Shown: one piece after another, positions 29,937 to 39,336 of the stretch
Layout of the letters: each line of letters opens with the position of its first letter
Numbering within the stretch: position 1 is the first letter of the stretch
Source of the DNA: Verrucomicrobiales bacterium
Lineage (GTDB): Bacteria > Verrucomicrobiota > Verrucomicrobiia > Limisphaerales > UBA11320
NCBI GenBank assembly: GCA_016793885.1
Contig: JAEUHE010000053.1
Coordinates: 1-41,081, forward strand
Direction: 5' to 3'
Length of the DNA stretch: 41,081 bases
Made by a program: the position numbers and the translations under genes
The notes under the pieces: model-generated
The model's database searches: none
What the model was told of the DNA's origin: nothing
What the model saw: only the letters and a program-made list of their open reading frames with translations

Positions 29937-31166
29937 ATGCGCGCACGCCAGCCTGCTTTGCGGTTCATTTTTCTGACGCTGTTCCTGGATATTCTCGGGA
30001 TCGGATTGATCATTCCCATCCTACCCAAGCTGGTGGAGAGCTTCTTCTCGAACAATGTTCCGGCCGCCGCCAGCCTGTTCGGCTTGTTGGCCGCGATCTA
30101 CTCCTTGATGCAGTTCATCTGCGCTCCCATTCTGGGAAGCCTGTCGGATCAGGTGGGGCGGCGCCCGGTGATCCTGATTTCCCTGCTGGGCTCCGGATTG
30201 GATTATCTGCTGCTGGCCTTGGCTCCGAGTCTGGCGTGGTTCTTCGTAGGACGTGTGATCGCGGGAATTACCAGCGCCAATATCAGCGCAGCCACCGCCT
30301 ATATTGCCGATATCAGCCCGCCGGAGAAGCGCGCCGCCAATTTCGGGATTGTGGGAGCGGCGTTTGGCTTGGGGTTTATAGCCGGCCCTGCGTTGGGGGG
30401 GATGTTGGGTGACCATGACCTAAGGTTGCCATTCTTTGTGGCTTCGGCCCTCAGTTTGGCCAACTGGCTTTATGGATTCTTTGTCTTGCCGGAGTCCTTG
30501 GCTCCGGAGAATCGCCGGCGCTTCACCTGGGGACGGTCGAATCCGATAGGTTCATTGAGGGCTCTGGGGCGCTTTCCGATCGTTCAAGGTATGTCGATGT
30601 GCGCCTTTCTGTTGAACCTTTCCCAATATTCGCTGCATGCGACCTGGGTTCTGTACACCAGTCATCGCTATCACTGGACGACCGCACAAGTGGGAGCCTC
30701 TCTGGCAGTGGTGGGTCTGATGGCAGCGATTGTCCAGGGAGGACTGGCCCGTCGTTTGATACCATTGCTCGGCGAGGTGCGTTCCCTGACCATCGGCCTG
30801 ATGCTCGGAGCACTGTCGATGTTCGGCTACTGTTTCGCCACCCAAGGCTGGATGATCTATGTCATCCTGGTGATAGGCTCCTTGGGTGGGATTGCCGGCC
30901 CTGCGTCGCAGGGAATTATTTCACGCAATGTTCCGTCGAATGAGCAGGGAGCGGTGCAAGGCGCCTTGGCGGCCTTGGGGAGCGTGGCTGGGTTCATCGC
31001 ACCGATCATGGCTACCAGTCTGTTCGGCTTCTTTATTGGAGATCGGGCGCCGGTCTATCTTCCGGGGGCTTCCTTTTGTGTCGGGGGCATGTTGATCTTA
31101 GTCGCCTTGGCGACCGCCTTGCGCACCCTGGCCAAACATCCCCAGCGGGCGAGCTCCGCAGTGTGA
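29937..31166 (+). CDS. TetA-like major facilitator superfamily exporter
   Basis: 409 residues from ATG 29937; an in-frame GTG at 29919 is an alternative. About 12 membrane helices. The first intracellular loop carries GSLSDQVGRRPVIL, the MFS motif A typical of drug:H+ antiporters, and a second signature AGITSANISAATAYIADI and GAAFGLGFIAGPALGG match the TCR/Tet subfamily (tetracycline exporters and homologues). A substrate cannot be assigned from sequence; chromosomal members often export other compounds. No TetR-type regulator is adjacent. Confidence 0.9.
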   Translation: MRARQPALRFIFLTLFLDILGIGLIIPILPKLVESFFSNNVPAAASLFGLLAAIYSLMQFICAPILGSLSDQVGRRPVILISLLGSGLDYLLLALAPSLAWFFVGRVIAGITSANISAATAYIADISPPEKRAANFGIVGAAFGLGFIAGPALGGMLGDHDLRLPFFVASALSLANWLYGFFVLPESLAPENRRRFTWGRSNPIGSLRALGRFPIVQGMSMCAFLLNLSQYSLHATWVLYTSHRYHWTTAQVGASLAVVGLMAAIVQGGLARRLIPLLGEVRSLTIGLMLGALSMFGYCFATQGWMIYVILVIGSLGGIAGPASQGIISRNVPSNEQGAVQGALAALGSVAGFIAPIMATSLFGFFIGDRAPVYLPGASFCVGGMLILVALATALRTLAKHPQRASSAV

Positions 31167-31193
31167 ATCCGAACTCCTCAGGGTCGGTCCGGG

Positions 31194-31850
31194 TTACAGC
31201 CCCAAACGTTTGGCGAACTCGGGGGCGAGTTCGGGATGAGCACCCAGGGCGGTTCGAATCCCGTCATTGACCCGGGCATCACCCAGGCGGCCAAAGTCGG
31301 ACTTTTGAAGTATTCGATCCAGGTAGAGCTGACGGAGCGCTGGATGTTCCCAGAACGGATCCAGATCCAGATCGGTGCCGGACACTTCCGGAGTGCCTAC
31401 GGAAGACAGCGGCCAGCTCACCGCGAGGAAACGGATTTCACGCACCAGGGGATCGTTGCGGCTGAGATGCTGCGCGAGCTTATGGACGTCGGGGAGATAG
31501 CGGAAAACAATGTCTGCTGACCAATCGGCTGAAGCCGTCCGTGCCTCGGGACAGGGCGACTTCAGGGCTGCCACGATCGCAGGTTCCCCGATGTCGCGGC
31601 AGACGACGAATTGGCAGGCGTGGTAAATCACTGAGCTAGCCCAGGCTGCCACCTCCAGCGAGAGGGGGGGAGCTTCTCCAATCAGGTCGGCACGGGCGAT
31701 TTCCTCGCAGTGACACAAGAACTCGAGCGCGGCCTCATCGAGAGGAGGCGGGGATCCGGAACCGACCGCCACTTTTCCCTCGCTGGTGAGCGACTGCAGG
31801 AAGTCTACCAGGCGGTTCGGGACCTTCGAGCTGTGAGTCGAGTCGGGCAC
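31194..31850 (-). CDS. Conserved-looking cytoplasmic protein of unknown function
   Basis: 218 residues, no signal peptide or membrane helix. Mostly helical, with segments such as EAALEFLCHCEEIARADLIG, WASSVIYHACQFVVCRDIG, WSADIVFRYLPDVHKLAQ and IRFLAVSWPLSSVGTP. The C-terminus ends ELAPEFAKRLGL. It lies 15 bp downstream of gatB on the same strand and is probably cotranscribed with it. I do not recognise the family. Confidence 0.75.
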   Translation of the reverse strand: MPDSTHSSKVPNRLVDFLQSLTSEGKVAVGSGSPPPLDEAALEFLCHCEEIARADLIGEAPPLSLEVAAWASSVIYHACQFVVCRDIGEPAIVAALKSPCPEARTASADWSADIVFRYLPDVHKLAQHLSRNDPLVREIRFLAVSWPLSSVGTPEVSGTDLDLDPFWEHPALRQLYLDRILQKSDFGRLGDARVNDGIRTALGAHPELAPEFAKRLGL

Positions 31851-31865
31851 GTGGGAACGATTCTC

Positions 31866-33296
31866 TCAGGAAGCGGCCTTGAGCTTCTTCTCGAGGATCT
31901 CTCCGGCGAGCGCGGGGTTGGCCTTGCCCTTGCTAATTTTCATGACCTGACCTTTCAGGAAGTTGAGCGCGGCACCCTTTCCGGCCTTGAAATCTTCCAC
32001 ACTCTTGGGGTTGGCTCCGATGACTTCATCGCAGATTTTTTCGATGGCTCCGGAATCGCTGACCTGGGCGAGTCCTTTCTGGTCCACGATGGCGGCGGGA
32101 GCGGTGCCGGTGGCATGCATGTCGGCAAACACATCCTGGGCGATTTTGCTGCTAATCTTTCCGGAATCGACCAGTTCCACCAGTTCCACGAGATGCTCCG
32201 GCTTGAAGCGCAGGTCGCCGAGGGTCTGTTGATGCTCGGCGAGTTTGGCCCGCAGATTATTGATTACCCAGTTGGCAACCCCTTTCGGATTTTTCGCTCC
32301 CGTGGCGGCTCGGGCGAAGTAGTCGCCCAGCGGGACGTCGTTCTTAAAGACCTCAGCGTCGGAGGGCGGCAGTTGGAATTGGGAAATGAAGCGTAGTTTT
32401 CGGCTCAGAGGGAGTTCCACGGCTCGGGCTTTGACCTTCTGGATCCAGGCTTCATCGGGAGTGAACGGCATTAGGTCGGGCTCGGGAAAGTAGCGATAGT
32501 CGTGAGCATCCTCCTTGCTCCGCATGGGTTCGGTGATTCCCGCCACGTCATCCCAGCGGCGCGTTTCCTGACGAAGCCTGCCGCCCTGGCTGACCACCTC
32601 GATTTGACGTGGGATCTCATACTCCAGGGCGCGACGGACGCCCGAGAAGCTGTTCATGTTCTTGATCTCGATTTTGGCTCCCAGCTTCGTTTCGCCCTTG
32701 GGACGGACGCTGATATTGACATCGCATCGGACCATGCCCTTTTCCATGTCGCAGTCGGAGATCTGGCCATAGGTGAGAATGTCCTTGAGCGCGTTCAGGT
32801 ACTCGTAGGCCATATCCGCGCTGGTGATATCCGGTTCGGAGACGATCTCTAGCAGGGGCACTCCCCCGCGGTTGAAGTCGACGCCGCTGTGGCGGTCGAA
32901 GTGGGTGCTCTTGCCGACATCCTCCTCCAGGTGAGCGCGCGTGATGCGCACACGGGCGACCTTTCCCTGGAACTCGAAGTCGACGTGACCGTTCTGGGTG
33001 GACGGTTTGTCGTATTGAGTCACCTGGTAGTTCTTGGCCGAATCCGGGTAAAAATAGTTCTTCCGATCGAACTTGGCGAAGCGGGGGATCTCGCAGTTCA
33101 AAAGGAAGCCGGTGAGCACGGTCAGTTCGAGCGCTTCCTCATTGGCGACGGGGAGGACCCCCGGCAGACCGAGGCACACTGGGCACACCTGGGTGTTCGG
33201 ATCGGCTCCGTAAGCATTGGCGCAGCCACACCACATCTTGGAGCGCGTGCGCAGTTGCACATGAGTTTCGAGCCCGATGACTGCTTCGTATTCCAT
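31866..33296 (-). CDS. gatB: Aspartyl/glutamyl-tRNA amidotransferase subunit B
   Basis: 476 residues from ATG 33296, which has an AGGGA ribosome site 5 bases upstream; a start at 33317 would add seven residues. Motifs of GatB are complete: YEAVIGLETHVQL, MWCGC...CPVCLGLPG with four zinc Cys residues, KNYFYPD and KNYQVTQYD, RGGVPLLEIVSEPD, KIEIKNMNSF, and DYRYFPEPDL. The C-terminal Yqey-like domain (about 320-476) is present. It acts with GatA and GatC in transamidating Glu-tRNA(Gln) or Asp-tRNA(Asn). gatA and gatC are not adjacent here. Confidence 0.97.
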   Translation of the reverse strand: MEYEAVIGLETHVQLRTRSKMWCGCANAYGADPNTQVCPVCLGLPGVLPVANEEALELTVLTGFLLNCEIPRFAKFDRKNYFYPDSAKNYQVTQYDKPSTQNGHVDFEFQGKVARVRITRAHLEEDVGKSTHFDRHSGVDFNRGGVPLLEIVSEPDITSADMAYEYLNALKDILTYGQISDCDMEKGMVRCDVNISVRPKGETKLGAKIEIKNMNSFSGVRRALEYEIPRQIEVVSQGGRLRQETRRWDDVAGITEPMRSKEDAHDYRYFPEPDLMPFTPDEAWIQKVKARAVELPLSRKLRFISQFQLPPSDAEVFKNDVPLGDYFARAATGAKNPKGVANWVINNLRAKLAEHQQTLGDLRFKPEHLVELVELVDSGKISSKIAQDVFADMHATGTAPAAIVDQKGLAQVSDSGAIEKICDEVIGANPKSVEDFKAGKGAALNFLKGQVMKISKGKANPALAGEILEKKLKAAS

Positions 33297-33753
33297 AAGT
33301 CCCTGCCTATTTGCCACAGGGTAGGGGAGATATAAATCGAAAAGAGAGGAATAATCCGCTGGATCCCGGCCTTGGCCGTGACGGGGGCGGAGCCGGCCGG
33401 CAACCGAGACCGAGCGACGTGTCCGGCTCTGGTGCGAGGCTGTCTCGTTTCGTGCAACGAGTAGCGCCGGTCTGCTGGCCTTTTGCCCGAGCTCCGAGAA
33501 GGAGGCCGATCCATGGGTTGCGCCTCAGCCACTTGCGGAGAAGGAGGCGCGAGCTGCGTTTCCCTGTCGGCGGGCCCGCGGAGGGCCCAAGATCTGCTGG
33601 AGTAAGGTTTACATTGGTGAACGGTGGCTCCTCTGGTGGACCGAGGGCCGAAGCGGGTGGAGGGAAGGTCCAGCCTTGGATCGGATGACATCGGATTGGC
33701 TGTACAGGTGGGGTGTCTTCCGCTTCTGGATTCGTAGGTGTTGCTTCTTTCGC
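33297..33753. other. Intergenic region between gatB and the signalling operon
   Basis: 457 bp, GC-rich, with no supported gene; open frames here have no family likeness. It holds the promoters of gatB and the kinase operon. Short inverted segments such as GGCCGTGACGGGGGCGGAGCC and GGGCCCGCGGAGGGCCC may form structure. Confidence 0.35.
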
Positions 33754-35682
33754 ATGAAGACGATGAACAAGGACTCAGCTCGGATCCGGGAAGGATTTGG
33801 ACAGGTGGAGGCCGTCCCGGTGACGGGTTCGAATTCTAGTCCAGGTGCGACGTTGCCACCGTCAGCCGATTTTCACTGGAGTGCAGAATGGCGGCGGCTC
33901 GGGATTCTCTCGCTGATGGGCGTTGTGGTGGTCTGGGGCGTTCTGATGTTTTTTCCGGGCCGACTGGCGACTTCCGCAGCGGTGCTGCTCAGCGCCTCCT
34001 TTGCCGCCTACGCGGCGCATGCGGTCACTAGGCCCCTGAGACGGCAGGCTGCCGAGCTGCGTGCCAGCGAGGAGCGAAATCGGGTAATCGTCGAGTCGGC
34101 TCAGGACGCCTTTGTGCTCATGGATTCGCAGGGCAGAATTGTGCAGTGGAACCGCCAAGCTGAGGTCATCTTTGGCTGGCCGCGTGCCGAGGTGATTGGT
34201 GCCATCCTGGCTGACACCATCGTTCCCGTGCGTTACCGCGAGGCGCATCAGAAAGGGTTGGACAGATTTCTTCAGTCGGGAGTGGGGCCGGTCCTCAGCC
34301 GGACGATCGAAATTTCCGCCTTGCGACGCGATGGAAAAGAGTTTCCGGTCGAGCTGAGCATCAGTCCGATCCAGGTGGGGGAGGGATTCTGTTTCAGCGC
34401 GTTCCTGCGGGATATCACCGCGCGAAGGGAGGCGGAGGAGCTGTTGCGTCGGTCCCGCGACGAGACGGAGCTGCTGCTGGCCTCATTGCCGGCGGTGGTC
34501 ATTGTGGTGGACACTCGCGGTCAGGTGGTGCGGTGGAACCCCGCTGCGGAGCACTTGTTCGCGATCAAGGCCTCAGAAGTGGTAGGGAAGCACTTTTTCG
34601 ACGCCCCCATCAAATGGAAGTGGAACCTACTGCGGCAGGCGGTGATTGATTGCTTTGCCCACAGCCATCCCATCGAGCTGGCGAACGTGGCCTTTGAGAA
34701 ACCGAACGGCAAGGACGGGTGCCTGCAGCTCATCCTCTCTCCGTCGCGGCAGAACGACGCGGCGGGTTTGAACTTTATCGTCCTGGGAATCGACATGACC
34801 GACCATCGGCTGCTCGAGGGCCAGCTTCGTCAGGCCCAGAAGATGGAATCGATCGGCCAGCTCGCTGCTGGGATCGCCCACGAGATCAACACGCCCACTC
34901 AGTTCATTGGCGACAACCTGCGGTTTCTCAAGGACGGGTTTTCGGATCTGGGCAGCGTGGTCGCCTGTCTGGAGCGGATGCTTCAGGAGGCAGCTGCGGG
35001 CGGATCAATTTCGGCGTCCGAGCTGGATGCGGCGCGCACGGCGGTTGAGCAGGCTGACTTGACGTATCTCATGGGGGAGATTCCCAAGGCCATCAACCAG
35101 TCCCTCGACGGCACGGATCGCGTGGCGAAGATAGTCCGGGCGATGAAGGAGTTTTCGCATCCCAGTGTGGACGAGCGAAAACCCATCGACCTCAATCGAT
35201 CCATTGAGAGCACGCTGACCGTGGCGCGCAACGAGTGGAAGTATGTGGCCGACCTGGTTCTGGAGCTTGGCTCCGACCTCCCGCCCGTCCCGTGCTTTCC
35301 GGGGGACTTCAACCAGGTGGTTTTGAACTTGGTGGTAAACGCGGCGCATGCGATCGCCGAGACTCCAGCCGTCAAGTCCGGAGGGAAGGGAAAGATTACT
35401 GTTCGGACGTTCTTGGTCGACGGCTGGGTGGAGATACAGATCCAGGACACCGGCATGGGGATTCCAGCCGCCATCAAGGACCGGATCTTCGATCCCTTCT
35501 TCACCACCAAGGAGGTGGGCAAGGGCACTGGCCAGGGTCTATTCATTGTCCACGCCGTGGTGTCCGAGAAGCACGGCGGTCGAATCTCTTTTGAAAGCAC
35601 AGTGGGTGTTGGAACCACCTTCAAGGTCCAGCTCCCCCTGCGCCCGCAGGTGAACGCCACTAACAACACTCGAGCTGCATGA
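33754..35682 (+). CDS. Membrane PAS-domain sensor histidine kinase
   Basis: 642 residues from ATG 33754 (starts at 33685 and 33763 are alternatives; none has a good ribosome site). Two membrane helices (ILSLMGVVVVWGVLMFFPG and SAAVLLSASFAAYAAH) are followed by two PAS domains, the first with SAQDAFVLMDSQGRIVQWN and DITARREAEE, the second with SLPAVVIVVDTRGQVVRWN. The H-box is AGIAHEINTPTQFIGDN with the phospho-acceptor His at 34879-34881. The ATPase motifs are NLVVNAAHAIAE (N), DTGMGI (G1), FDPFFTTK (F) and GTGQGLFIV (G2). No receiver is attached. It overlaps the next gene by ATGA and so signals probably through the two downstream receivers. Confidence 0.93.
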   Translation: MKTMNKDSARIREGFGQVEAVPVTGSNSSPGATLPPSADFHWSAEWRRLGILSLMGVVVVWGVLMFFPGRLATSAAVLLSASFAAYAAHAVTRPLRRQAAELRASEERNRVIVESAQDAFVLMDSQGRIVQWNRQAEVIFGWPRAEVIGAILADTIVPVRYREAHQKGLDRFLQSGVGPVLSRTIEISALRRDGKEFPVELSISPIQVGEGFCFSAFLRDITARREAEELLRRSRDETELLLASLPAVVIVVDTRGQVVRWNPAAEHLFAIKASEVVGKHFFDAPIKWKWNLLRQAVIDCFAHSHPIELANVAFEKPNGKDGCLQLILSPSRQNDAAGLNFIVLGIDMTDHRLLEGQLRQAQKMESIGQLAAGIAHEINTPTQFIGDNLRFLKDGFSDLGSVVACLERMLQEAAAGGSISASELDAARTAVEQADLTYLMGEIPKAINQSLDGTDRVAKIVRAMKEFSHPSVDERKPIDLNRSIESTLTVARNEWKYVADLVLELGSDLPPVPCFPGDFNQVVLNLVVNAAHAIAETPAVKSGGKGKITVRTFLVDGWVEIQIQDTGMGIPAAIKDRIFDPFFTTKEVGKGTGQGLFIVHAVVSEKHGGRISFESTVGVGTTFKVQLPLRPQVNATNNTRAA

Positions 35683-36902
35683 AAACGCGAATTCTGTTCG
35701 TCGACGATGAGCAAATGGTTCTGTCCGGGCTTCAGCGGATGCTGCGCCCCATGCGGCAGGAATGGGAGATGGTATTTGCCAACAGCGGGGCTGAGGCGCT
35801 GGCGCTGGCTGCCACTCAATCGTTCGAGGTGATTGTTTCCGACATGCGCATGCCGGGCATGAACGGCGCGCAGTTGCTCCAGGAGATGATGAGGCTTCAC
35901 CCGCGCACCGCCCGGTTCATTCTGTCCGGCTATGCCGACAAAGAATTGATCATGCAGTGCACCACCACTGCGCATCAGTTTCTGTCCAAACCGTGCGATG
36001 CCGAGGTGCTGATCAGCTGCATCAAGCGGGTTATCAGCATTGACGCGCGGCTTGAGAATGAAGCGTTAAAGGCCATGGTTTCAGGGCTGACGACCCTTCC
36101 CAGTCTGCCGAAGGTGTATGCGCAGCTGAACACCCAGTTGGAAAACTCGAGGAGCTCATCGGAGGTGATCGGCCGCTTGATCGCTCAGGATCCGTCCATG
36201 ACTGCCAAGGTTCTCCAGTTGGTTAACTCCGCCTTTTTCGGGCTTCAGCATCAGGTGGTGCATCCGGTGGAAGCGGTCGGTTTTCTGGGATTTGAGACCG
36301 TCAAGGCCCTGGTTCTCTGGGTTCACATCTTTGGAGAGCATATCGACCCGCAAGTTCCTGGCTTCTCCATGGACGGCTTGTCCCGGCATTGCCTGATGAC
36401 TGCGACGTTGGCGCGGGAAATCATCGTATCGCAGGGGCATGATCAAAAGGCGGGAGACGAGGCATTCACCGCGGGGCTCCTTCACGATATCGGCAAACTG
36501 ATCCTCGCCATCAACCTGCCTCAGCAATACGGCCGTGTGATCCACCACTCCGAGCAGGCGGGCTTGCCGCGCTGGCGTGCGGAGTGCGATATCCTCGGCG
36601 TGCACCATGCGGAACTGGGAGCCTATCTCATCGGGCTTTGGGGGCTTCCGTATGGAATCGTGGAGGCGGTCGGCTTGCATCACCATCCATCTGCTGGAGA
36701 GAGCCGGGTGCTTTCCGCACCTGGGGCGGTCCACATTGCCAACGCCCTGGTGCATGAGCTGAAGAGCGATGACTCCGAGGGCGTTGCTCAGCTCGATGAA
36801 GCCTATTTAGCCCGCATTGATTGTTTGACTGAACTCGAGGTGTGGCGCGGTCGCTTCCGCCTCAACTTGGCCCCTAAAAACTCACAGAAAGCGTGCGCAT
36901 GA
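35679..36902 (+). CDS. Response regulator with REC and HDOD domains
   Basis: 407 residues. REC domain at 1-120 with acidic pocket D9-D10, phospho-acceptor D55 in VSDMRMPGMNG and the conserved Lys in FLSKPCD. HDOD domain from about 135 to 340: LPSLPKVYAQLN, QDPSMTAKVLQLVNSAFFG, AVGFLGFETVKALVLW, AGLLHDIGKL and HHAELGAYLIGLWGLP. HDOD proteins organise signalling and often act with c-di-GMP systems; catalytic activity is not usually shown. The start overlaps the kinase stop (ATGA). Confidence 0.94.
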   Translation: MKTRILFVDDEQMVLSGLQRMLRPMRQEWEMVFANSGAEALALAATQSFEVIVSDMRMPGMNGAQLLQEMMRLHPRTARFILSGYADKELIMQCTTTAHQFLSKPCDAEVLISCIKRVISIDARLENEALKAMVSGLTTLPSLPKVYAQLNTQLENSRSSSEVIGRLIAQDPSMTAKVLQLVNSAFFGLQHQVVHPVEAVGFLGFETVKALVLWVHIFGEHIDPQVPGFSMDGLSRHCLMTATLAREIIVSQGHDQKAGDEAFTAGLLHDIGKLILAINLPQQYGRVIHHSEQAGLPRWRAECDILGVHHAELGAYLIGLWGLPYGIVEAVGLHHHPSAGESRVLSAPGAVHIANALVHELKSDDSEGVAQLDEAYLARIDCLTELEVWRGRFRLNLAPKNSQKACA

Positions 36903-38104
36903 AAAAGATCCTCTTTGTCGATGATGACGAGAACATCCTCGGTGCCTTCCAGCGACAGTTCCGTAAGCAGTACACGATCGAAACGGCGTTGGGACCCGAG
37001 CAGGGCCTGACGGCCATCGAGAGCGGCGACAGTTACGCCGTCCTGGTCGTGGACATGAATATGCCGGGTATGAACGGCGTGGAGTTCTTGAAGCGGGTGC
37101 GGGCGCGGTGTCCGGACATCGTCCGGGTGATGCTCACCGGAAATGCCGATCAGAATACGGCGGTGCAAGCCGTCAACGAAGGTCATATCTTCCGGTTTCT
37201 CAACAAGCCATGTTCTCCGGACCTGCTGGCCGGCGCGCTCGATGCCGGATTGCGTCAGCATGAGCTGATCACCGCCGAGCGCGACCTGCTGGAGAACACC
37301 CTGAGCGGGAGCGTTCGGGTTTTATCGGAGATGCTGTCCATGGCTCTGCCAAAAATTTTCGAGCGTTCACGCGCGATGAGGGAGGAGGTTCGCGTGCTGG
37401 CACGTCATTTGGGCGAGCGCAGCACCTGGGATGTGGAAGTGGCTGCCATGCTGGCGCAGATCGGCTTTGTCGCCATCCCGCCTGAGGTCATTTTGAAGGC
37501 GCGCGCGGGGCAGCCGCTCACCCCGACGGAGAAGCTGATGGTCGAGCGCGTGCCGGAGATTGGCCACAACCTGCTCGCCAAGATCCCGAGAATGGAAAAA
37601 GTGGCCCGCATCATTCTCTATCAGGCCAAGCAGTTCGACGGAGTGGGCTATCCTGCCGATGGAGTGGTGGGGGACAAGCTCCCGCTGGGCGCGCGTTTGC
37701 TGAAGTTCCTCGGTGATCTCTCGCAGCTTGAGGCCAAAGGGCTCACGCGAGCCAGCGCCCTCGAGCTGATGCGTTCGCGTCCGGGTCATTACGATCCCCT
37801 GGTTCTGGATGGGGCGATCGGATGTTTTGATCCTCAGTCGCAATCGTCTGTCGACAATGAGGTCCCGCCTGTCCCCATGAGCTTTAAGCAACTGAGCGTT
37901 GGGTTGGTCCTGGCGGCGAATGTGGAGACTCCGGACGGCTCGCTGATCGTCTGTGCCGGCAATGAGGTGACGCAGATATTGTTGGAGCGGCTGCGGAATT
38001 TCTCCACCACGGCTGGCATTCGCGAGCCGATCTACGTACGCGCTCTCAACAAGGCGGGGACGGCTCCGACCCTCCCGACCGTTCCGACCGCGGCGGCGGC
38101 TTAG
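36899..38104 (+). CDS. Response regulator with REC and degenerate HD-GYP domain
   Basis: 401 residues from ATG 36899, overlapping the previous stop by ATGA; a GTG at 36893 is an alternative. REC domain with D8-D9-D10 and phospho-acceptor D52 in VVDMNMPGMNG, then Lys in FLNKPCS. The second domain follows HD-GYP in layout (AAMLAQIGFVAIPPEVI, then a segment ending FDGVGYPADGVVGDKLPLGARLL), but the HD pair is AQ and the HH pair is YQ, so metal ligands are lost; DGxGYP is kept. It is therefore unlikely to hydrolyse c-di-GMP and may instead bind a partner. Confidence 0.9.
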   Translation: MKKILFVDDDENILGAFQRQFRKQYTIETALGPEQGLTAIESGDSYAVLVVDMNMPGMNGVEFLKRVRARCPDIVRVMLTGNADQNTAVQAVNEGHIFRFLNKPCSPDLLAGALDAGLRQHELITAERDLLENTLSGSVRVLSEMLSMALPKIFERSRAMREEVRVLARHLGERSTWDVEVAAMLAQIGFVAIPPEVILKARAGQPLTPTEKLMVERVPEIGHNLLAKIPRMEKVARIILYQAKQFDGVGYPADGVVGDKLPLGARLLKFLGDLSQLEAKGLTRASALELMRSRPGHYDPLVLDGAIGCFDPQSQSSVDNEVPPVPMSFKQLSVGLVLAANVETPDGSLIVCAGNEVTQILLERLRNFSTTAGIREPIYVRALNKAGTAPTLPTVPTAAAA

Positions 38105-38272
38105 AGAGCTTCCTGTAGTCTAGAAGGGAGAATGGCCCTGAAGCGACAGGGACCGGGGAGTGTTTGCCCACGGAGCACGCGGAACACACGGAGCGTACCA
38201 CCCGCAGAAGCCCCCCTTTCGGATCCGCTTGGTCTGTGTGATCCGCGGGCCATCGCATTCGCTCCCCGGTTC

Positions 38273-39124
38273 CTACTTCCCCTGTGCGTGGAGTCTTCCC
38301 TGTTCTCCGGCTCGCAGGACTTGGAATGGCTGACCGATGGCTTGGCACGTGGCTACGAACAGGTCGGGTGACGCGGTGTTGAATTCGAACAGTTCGTAGT
38401 GGCAGGGCACCACGCAGCGTGCGCCGATGTCTCGCGCGAGCTCGGCGGCTTCGCGACCATCCAGATTGCCGGCGACTCTCCGCTCCGGCCGATCTCCATT
38501 GATGGGGAGAAACGCGAGGTCCACCTTCCAAGGGGTCAGCCACTGTTCCATTCCGGGATACCGCAGTGTGTCTCCGGAGTGGTAGAGTCGCCAGGGTCCG
38601 GCCTCGATCACAAAACCCATGAAGCGATGCCGACCGAGCTCGTCGGTCTCCAGGGTGTTGTGGGCGGAGGGAATGCCATGAAACCGGAAAACATCGTCGC
38701 CGAACGAGGCGCCCGCCGTCAGGCCTATGGGCCAATCGGCCGGAGTGCCGAGTCGCTCGGTCGCGAAAGCTCGATTCGCCTCGGGCAACACGAGTCGGAC
38801 GTCCGGGCTGGCGTTTCGAATGCCGAGCAAGGTTTCCCGGTCCAGGTGATCCGTGTGGTTATGGCTGGAGGTAACCCAGTTGACAAAGGTGAGTCGCTCG
38901 GGGGCGATCACTCGTTCGGTCATTCGAACGTGCGGCTTGTCCGTGGAGGCGTATTTGAGCGTCAGCGAATCGGAAAGATAGGGATCCAGCAGCAGGAATC
39001 GGTCTTTCCATTTGACTAGAAACCCGCTTTGGCCGAGCCACCAATAGTGCAGGTGAGGGGAATCCGCCGGGACGCTCTGGATATCGGCGAGCAACTGTTC
39101 ATCGGATTGGAGCGGACGGATCAT
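38273..39124 (-). CDS. UlaG-like metallo-beta-lactamase-fold hydrolase
   Basis: 283 residues. The metal-binding motif HNHTDHLD (HxHxDH class), a later SAHN and HSGDT, and CHYELFEFN near the C-terminus match the L-ascorbate-6-phosphate lactonase/UlaG-like branch of the metallo-beta-lactamase superfamily, as does the opening WWLGQSGFLVKW and LLLDPYLSDSL. No signal peptide, so cytoplasmic. The substrate cannot be assigned: no ascorbate-use genes are adjacent. It is convergent with the signalling operon. Confidence 0.88.
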   Translation of the reverse strand: MIRPLQSDEQLLADIQSVPADSPHLHYWWLGQSGFLVKWKDRFLLLDPYLSDSLTLKYASTDKPHVRMTERVIAPERLTFVNWVTSSHNHTDHLDRETLLGIRNASPDVRLVLPEANRAFATERLGTPADWPIGLTAGASFGDDVFRFHGIPSAHNTLETDELGRHRFMGFVIEAGPWRLYHSGDTLRYPGMEQWLTPWKVDLAFLPINGDRPERRVAGNLDGREAAELARDIGARCVVPCHYELFEFNTASPDLFVATCQAIGQPFQVLRAGEQGRLHAQGK

Positions 39125-39336
39125 ACTAGGACGCCAGACTAGAGGGTGTCAGCTGTCCCGTCAAATTGGCGATTTACGATTTCGGATCTGCTCGGATGGG
39201 ATAGATTCAACCCTTCAGGGATCCGTGGGCAACCCCTGTCCCTCGTGATCGTAATCGTGATCTGCGGCCCTCACCCAGAATTTATCACGCCCGTAATTCC
39301 CGTGGCAAAATCAGTCGCTGCTGCTACGTTCCGCGC

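Noticed and set aside
31710-33335. Plus-strand frames opposite gatB
   Set aside because: gatB on the minus strand has complete family motifs; the opposite frames have none.
33122-33691. 189-codon minus-strand frame upstream of gatB
   Set aside because: Arg/Ser/Pro-rich with no domain; overlaps the gatB N-terminus in another frame.
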